NCBI RefSeq assembly: GCF_910592395.1
Contig: NC_088308.1
Span: forward strand, 22,399,501 to 22,463,500
DNA length: 64,000 nucleotides
From: Lineus longissimus
Lineage: Eukaryota; Nemertea; Pilidiophora; Heteronemertea; Lineidae
Reading direction: 5' to 3'
Positions within the stretch are counted from its first letter, which is position 1; the number at the start of each line of letters is the position of its first letter. The position numbers and the translations under genes were made by a program. Under the pieces are notes generated by a model. It made no database searches. It was given only the letters and a program-made list of their open reading frames with translations, and had not been told where the DNA came from. Of the stretch, positions 59,571 through 64,000 are shown piece after piece.

Positions 59571-60552
59571 CTTTATTTAGCAATTAGCACTGTCTCAATA
59601 AGTTCAAGGGTGGTGTTCGGCCTATTGCGGGTTTATCATATATAGTCCACGTGGTCCAGAGTATAGTCCATGCAAGACATGCAGAGAGATGTTACAACGA
59701 CGATATACTTATGCTAACTAACTTTATTCATCACAGGCTTTACAGGTAGAAAAGTCCGAAAAGGGGAAGTAAACACGATTGGTTAAGAAAGTACCGAAAG
59801 GAGTCAATCCAAATATGGCCTGACAGGAGGCGGAGCTTATATGCTCAGTAATTAAGTGTATGATGGAAGGTGCGTCGGCACAGGTGGGAGTCTCAGTTCT
59901 CCCACAATTGACATTTTCATTGTTTTGAAAGGGTTCTAATTGTTTCAGGATTTCAACTTCTAGAAAATAGAGGTGGGTCTATATGGTTAACACCATGATG
60001 CTTGATTGTGACAACTGGTATGGATAGGGTCTGGGCTTAAATGTGGTGGTGGTGGTTGTGGTGGTGGTGGTTGTGGTGGTGGTGGGGGTAGGGACTGGGC
60101 AGGTTCAAGGGATGTAGTGGACCAGATATAGGTATGGTGTAGCTGCAGGGTCTACCCTCCTCAGTGGTGTGATGGTTATCTCTTAATGACAACCCGCGCC
60201 TGTCATCACCTTTCCTTCTACAATCCCCACAGTAGAGGGAATGCTTGCGCAATTGTTGCTAAGTTGGGGGGGGGGGGGCAGGGGGTATAAGTTATTTGCT
60301 ATATCTAGAAAATGATACTTTTACTTGATATTTTGTTGTTTTATGGTTGTACTACAATATTTGATTTCACTTACACACCTGATAGTGTGGTAATAAAAAA
60401 CCATGACTCATTCTTTTGCTATTGAATGTGTTATTCATGATTAGGCAAGAATAGCAGTGGGTGTCTGGCGAATTGCCAATGTCCAAATCTGGAAAACCCA
60501 GCTCAAGATTTTTCCCTCGATTTGTATCAAAATTGTTCAGTGGACTAGGGAC
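59571..60552. other. Gene-free stretch with simple repeats
   Basis: Apart from a GGT-rich microsatellite (60044-60096) and a G13 run near 60267, nothing is recognised. Confidence 0.5.
60044..60096. repeat. GGT-rich microsatellite
   Basis: GGTGGTGGT blocks interrupted by TTG. It makes the minus-strand frame read as histidine runs, which is not evidence of a gene. Confidence 0.9.
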
Positions 60553-60682
60553 CTGTGAACAGCGACTGTGAACAGCGACTGTGAACAGCGACTGTGAACA
60601 GCGACTGTGAACAGCGACTGTGAACAGCGACTGTGAACAGCGACTGTGAACAGCGACTGTGAACAGCGATTGTGAACAGTGA
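60553..60682. repeat. 13-bp minisatellite, ten copies
   Basis: CTGTGAACAGCGA repeats every 13 bp from 60553, with nine near-perfect units and a tenth TTGTGAACAGTGA at 60670. The homogeneity suggests recent expansion and probable length polymorphism. Confidence 0.97.
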
Positions 60683-61105
60683 CCAGTGACAGTGAAGCAA
60701 CAATTTTGGTGATAGAGTTCCTCATTAACTAAATCGCAAGTGTCAAAAGCATAACGGGCGAGGGTTAAGCTTTTTTAGGAAGGGTTATAGTCATGGCATG
60801 GCTGATTATTGCTGCCCTTCCCCCAAAGCCGTACATTATCATTCAATGCCATTTGAAAAACAATGGCACAGGCCAACTCAAATCTATTCAGTTGAATGAG
60901 GATATGATGCTTCATAGTGTAGGCACTAGACTACATATATGACGTAGGCCTATGCAAATTTCTCAACATTGATCTGACCTTCATAGTCTGAGTTAATCGG
61001 GGACACTTTCCAAATTCCGAGGGTCATCTCAAAGTCGTTTCAGGGTTTGACTACGTTGGGCAGGCTGGTACTGTTAGGTAGATTTTGTAGCCAGCCAAAA
61101 AATTG
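60683..61105. other. Gene-free stretch
   Basis: Nothing recognised. Confidence 0.5.
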
Positions 61106-61420
61106 TTAAAGGGACATTTTGGGCGTTGGATTTACCTGGCCAGGAGGATGATTCGCCTGCTTGCCACTAGACACCACCACATTCAGTATCACACTTTAGG
61201 GGGAAACGCTTAAATCTGCTTCTGACATGTACATATAGCATCTTAAAATGCCACTTTAGACTTGTAAAACATAATTTTCAAAAACTTCATTAATCAGGAT
61301 GATGGGGGGGTATATACCCCCCCCCCCCATGCCCAAATAATGGGTAGTCCCCCCCCCAGCGCCCCTCTGTATGAAACCCTGGTTATATACTGTATATTGT
61401 TTTCATGTGTCCAAGTTCAT
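61106..61420 (+). mobile_element. ~315-bp TTAA MITE, degenerate copy 3
   Basis: TTAAAGGGACATTTTGGGCG and then ATTTACCTGGCCAGGAGGAT match copy 1 at 40828; the right part shows TGTATGAAAC and CCAAGTT in order. The right terminus is decayed, so the end is approximate. A G7-TATATA-C12 tract (61304-61328) has arisen inside it. Confidence 0.65.
61304..61323. repeat. G7-TATATA-C7 palindrome
   Basis: A perfect 20-bp palindrome: seven G, TATATA, then C (twelve in total). It can form a very GC-stable hairpin and also a G-tract. Prone to length errors in sequencing. Confidence 0.9.
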
Positions 61421-61795
61421 TGATTACACTATTGATTCTTGTCATTTGATTATTTTGATTATGATATCACACTTTATGTTATTGTGTTCCTTGAGAAGAT
61501 CCCCTGATATTCTTATCAGCGCAGGAATTTACGTTGAATAGACTGATAATGGGTCAGTGGAACAGGATTTGATATGCGTACTCATACTCAGGAAGTGTTA
61601 TTCACAAATTCGAAAGTATTGTACTCAAGTATAGTTTCTACCGGTGTTTTAACATGGTCGTGGAGGATTGATGTTAGGAAGTGTAAGTTGATTTCCTCTC
61701 CATTTCTCATCACCAATTCATTTGTGTTGGGTTGAAATGTGCATATTTACCGTATTTGATATTTCTCTCATTCAACACCCCTTTTGACGACTTAC

Positions 61796-62039
61796 AATCC
61801 GCAATGCAGTCGGCAGAAGTTTCAACAAAATATCCAGATTTTGCAACCAGTTACGCATGTGCATGAATAAGTCTACCTTGGTTAATGTGGCTCGGTGACC
61901 TTGCATTGTGCTTGGTTCTTTCAATCCGCAAGCATAACCAGATACACAATCTGGAAATTTTGTTCCAACTTCTGCTGACCGAGGAAAGTGTTGATTCAAA
62001 GGCCACAAGAGGTGTACAGCACATCTGTTTTCAGGAATT
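61796..62039 (-). CDS. Exon-like 81-codon frame, unidentified
   Basis: On the minus strand, ACTTTCCAACAG| (acceptor-like) opens a frame of 244 nt, closing at CGGATT|GTAAGT (strong donor; phase 2 in, phase 0 out). The product has a globular, protein-like composition: IPENRCAVHLLWPLNQHFPR near the start, then GYACGLKEPSTMQGHRA and a helical C-terminal part (WLQNLDILLKLLPTAL). An in-frame TAG lies 5' of the acceptor and TGA 3' of the donor, so it must be spliced if real. I do not recognise the family and see no partner exon nearby. It may be an exon of a gene spread beyond the window or a relic. Confidence 0.35.
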
Positions 62040-63018
62040 CTGTTGGAAAGTTTAAGATACTACATGTAGCTTTGTTAGACTTTGCTCCCCGCTGTCCTGA
62101 AGCTAGCCAATAGAAGTGTGGATGCAGTCAAGGAATGTGTGATAACTTCAGCTCCCCGCCCCTACACTGCCCAATGCTTCCCGTCTCAGTTGTCCATGAT
62201 CAGCTGAGTGCTAGTCCTACGGCCCTCTTGTTTCAGATGCTGTTCCTTACTTCGCTTTTTTGCATTATTTCAACTTGAACCATGGTCCATGCAGTGCTAT
62301 TCTTGCCCTTTAAGTTTTATAAGGTTAAAAAATGTCAAACCGCAGATTGCTTGGACAATTTGAGGTTAAAAGTGGGGCATCATTGTGCAAACACGACTTC
62401 ATTCTGCTGACAATATTCAGATATCAAACTGCTCCAAAGTTTCATTGACAATAACTTGGCCTATAATAATCATCTCCTACTTATCTAGCAACTCCATTTC
62501 TGGTTGTTCCCAGAGACGTGAAAGAGGTTAAATGTGGGACCCAAGCCAGCACTTGGTTGGGTACACCGTTGGTAATTGCTGGTGGTCTAGGAATGCTGAC
62601 ACTTTTAGTTTTAGTATTGCAGTGGTGTATCTGTCCATACAACAGCGATGCTGCATGTAGAACGTAATTACATGTTTGGAAATATTCAAATTCAACTACA
62701 AATCAAACATTTTTTTTAAAACATGTGTTTACATTGAGCTCATGGGGAACTTTGGAGAAGGTTGGCGATTGCAAATTTTGGAGATGTCAATTTTTTTGTT
62801 TCGAAATTAACGATAAATTACTCACCCACATAAGAGTATTGATGAAAGTCTAATTGATGCAGTTGTTAAGCCAAAGTCCTATCTGGTGAACTGATGAGCA
62901 GTGGATGAGTGATTCAGCACTCCCACAACTAGGTTGGCTTAGTTCATTCTGCGTTTCATAATTTCCCCATTGCATATTGGTTCAGGTTGGCACAGCATTT
63001 TAACGCAGACGTTCGGCT
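62040..63018. other. 5' flank or first intron of the LRR gene
   Basis: Upstream of the LRR 5'UTR acceptor, so probably its first intron, promoter, or both. No core promoter was placed. Two pyrimidine-AG acceptor-like sites (about 62200 and 62236) lack coding context. Confidence 0.45.
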
Positions 63019-63031
63019 TTATTTCTTTCAG
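63019..63031 (+). promoter_or_regulatory. Splice acceptor in the 5'UTR of the LRR gene
   Basis: TTATTTCTTTCAG is a near-ideal polypyrimidine tract and CAG. The exon would start at 63032. An in-frame TAG at 63059-63061 lies between it and the first ATG, so the intron interrupts the 5'UTR. Confidence 0.65.
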
Positions 63032-63076
63032 TTCCCTATTGTGAATACTACCAAGGTTTAGACACGTGATTTGATA

Positions 63077-64000
63077 ATGCCCACAGCCATGGAGGAGGTG
63101 TACATTGGAATGCTGGGGCTGACCGACTCCATCCCGGTCTACGACGCAAACCAGAACCGAATCAAGAGAGAAATCGTGAAAATCTTAAACGCACAAGGGA
63201 ATGAACTCGGGCCGTGTTTAAGGGAATTTCACATCTTCACAACATTGGTGGAGTTGGATTTGATGGGTAATAAGTTGGTTGATGCCGACTTGGAAACGCT
63301 GCATGTTTCTTGTAGTTTGCGCTCGTTGAACTTGTCCAATAATGACTTACATGAGGTGCCGTTGGATGTGGAAAATGGTTTGAAGAACTTGACCAAGGTT
63401 ATTCTTCAAGGAAACCCAAACCTTAACATACCCAAGTGCATCCAGAATCTTTGTGGACTGAAGAAATTGAAACATCTTGACCTGTCACACACGAAAATCT
63501 CGACAATTCCTGAAGACGTTCGTAAGATTCAGACCATTGAGGAGTTGAATATTAGCGATACGACGATTCTCGAAGGGGAAATCCCAGCTGGCGTGTTCTC
63601 TCTGAAGAACCTGAAGGTTCTTATCACGAATGAGGCATTTGGACGTTATGAAGGAAACCAACTTGAGGAATTATTCGAGGATCAGATTCTTGATAACATG
63701 GCCATCCAACCGACAGACGAGGGGAAGATACTCTGGAAGTACAGCCGTGGACACGCTCTTAAGTTGATGAAAAAAGTCAAGAAGATGGAGCTGAAGAGAC
63801 AGTGGCCTGATGAGGGAAGCAAGGTCCTCGAGCTGTGGTTGAATTCCAGCATGCTCGGAGGCCTTGGAGAGAAAGGCGTGGACGATTTGTTCAAGAACAT
63901 GCGGAACATTCATGGTTTTCAGCAAATCACGCTCCTCTCCTTGTGCACTAATGATCTGTACCAAATTCCAAACCTGAGACACTTTGACAACATACGTCAG
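63077..64000 (+). CDS. Leucine-rich-repeat protein, 5' part (open at window end)
   Basis: The frame stays open for 308 codons to the last base, so the C-terminal part is missing. Two starts are possible: ATG at 63077, and Met5 (63089) in a perfect GCCATGG context. TAG at 63059 excludes a start further upstream in this exon. After an N-terminal segment (1-50), leucine-rich repeats follow: LVELDLMGNKL (57-67), LRSLNLSNNDLHEVP (81-95), LTKVILQGNPNLNIP (105-119), LKHLDLSHTKISTIP (131-145), IEELNISDTTI (154-164), then after a charged non-repeat segment (about 190-247) VLELWLN and ITLLSLCTNDLYQIP (284-298). Such repeats form protein-binding solenoids. No signal peptide is seen, so it is probably intracellular. 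The class (ROCO, NLR-like or plain LRR) depends on the missing C terminus. Confidence 0.9.
   Translation, partial: MPTAMEEVYIGMLGLTDSIPVYDANQNRIKREIVKILNAQGNELGPCLREFHIFTTLVELDLMGNKLVDADLETLHVSCSLRSLNLSNNDLHEVPLDVENGLKNLTKVILQGNPNLNIPKCIQNLCGLKKLKHLDLSHTKISTIPEDVRKIQTIEELNISDTTILEGEIPAGVFSLKNLKVLITNEAFGRYEGNQLEELFEDQILDNMAIQPTDEGKILWKYSRGHALKLMKKVKKMELKRQWPDEGSKVLELWLNSSMLGGLGEKGVDDLFKNMRNIHGFQQITLLSLCTNDLYQIPNLRHFDNIRQ

Noticed and set aside
60037-60252. Histidine-rich minus-strand frame
   Set aside because: Its histidines come from the GGT microsatellite.
60553-60682. Possible CRISPR array
   Set aside because: Units are contiguous 13-mers with no spacers, and the DNA is animal nuclear.
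60537-60725. Repeating VAVHSRCSQSLFT-type protein on the minus strand
   Set aside because: Generated by the 13-bp minisatellite; it carries no independent coding evidence.

Overview
This is a 64 kb piece of nuclear DNA from a multicellular animal, most likely a marine invertebrate. The evidence is eukaryotic gene structure (an intron-containing receptor exon, a C2H2 zinc-finger gene, a leucine-rich-repeat gene with a 5'UTR splice acceptor), two pol III tRNA-Leu genes, base composition near 40% GC by eye without strong CpG loss, many short inverted-repeat transposons, and about 30 copies of the palindrome TACATGTA. A mollusc, brachiopod, annelid, amphioxus or hemichordate would all fit; the sequence does not decide between them.

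Coding content is sparse. Well supported: (1) two tRNA-Leu(AAG) genes at 15.28 and 15.83 kb, + strand; (2) the first coding exon of a class A (rhodopsin-like) peptide-type GPCR at 32.1-32.5 kb, minus strand, cut at a consensus donor after the start of TM3, whose remaining exons I could not find in the 32 kb downstream; (3) a 398-residue, 14-finger C2H2 zinc-finger ORF at 54.5-55.7 kb, minus strand; (4) the 5' end of a leucine-rich-repeat protein at 63.08-64.00 kb, + strand, open to the window edge. Weakly supported are a short secreted-peptide-like ORF at 18.5-18.7 kb and several isolated exon-like open frames with splice-like borders (34.0-34.3, 46.4-47.1, 53.1-53.3, 61.8-62.0 kb).

Most of the rest is repeat-derived. 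Left to right: a 29-bp minisatellite (0.1-0.4 kb), a 275-bp satellite (7.3-8.3 kb), two inverted copies of a 179-bp terminal-inverted-repeat element (16.6-17.5 kb; third full copy at 57.0 kb), a perfect 365-bp tandem duplication (17.6-18.3 kb), foldback and MITE elements at 2.6, 24.8, 26.4, 29.0, 36.6, 38.9, 43.0, 43.7, 50.2, 52.5, 53.4, 57.2 and 57.8 kb, a TTAA-flanked 316-bp family (40.8, 45.6, 61.1 kb), a 58-bp array (41.7-42.1 kb), a 953-bp element with perfect 25-bp terminal inverted repeats and a 9-bp target duplication (58.6-59.6 kb), and a 13-bp array (60.6 kb).

The genes do not form a functional unit: a receptor, a putative transcription factor and an LRR protein are scattered among mobile-element remnants. 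I found no clear new biological system. The most useful novelties are the element families, which can be defined to the base from several copies, the unidentified exon-like frames, and the fragmentary receptor locus.
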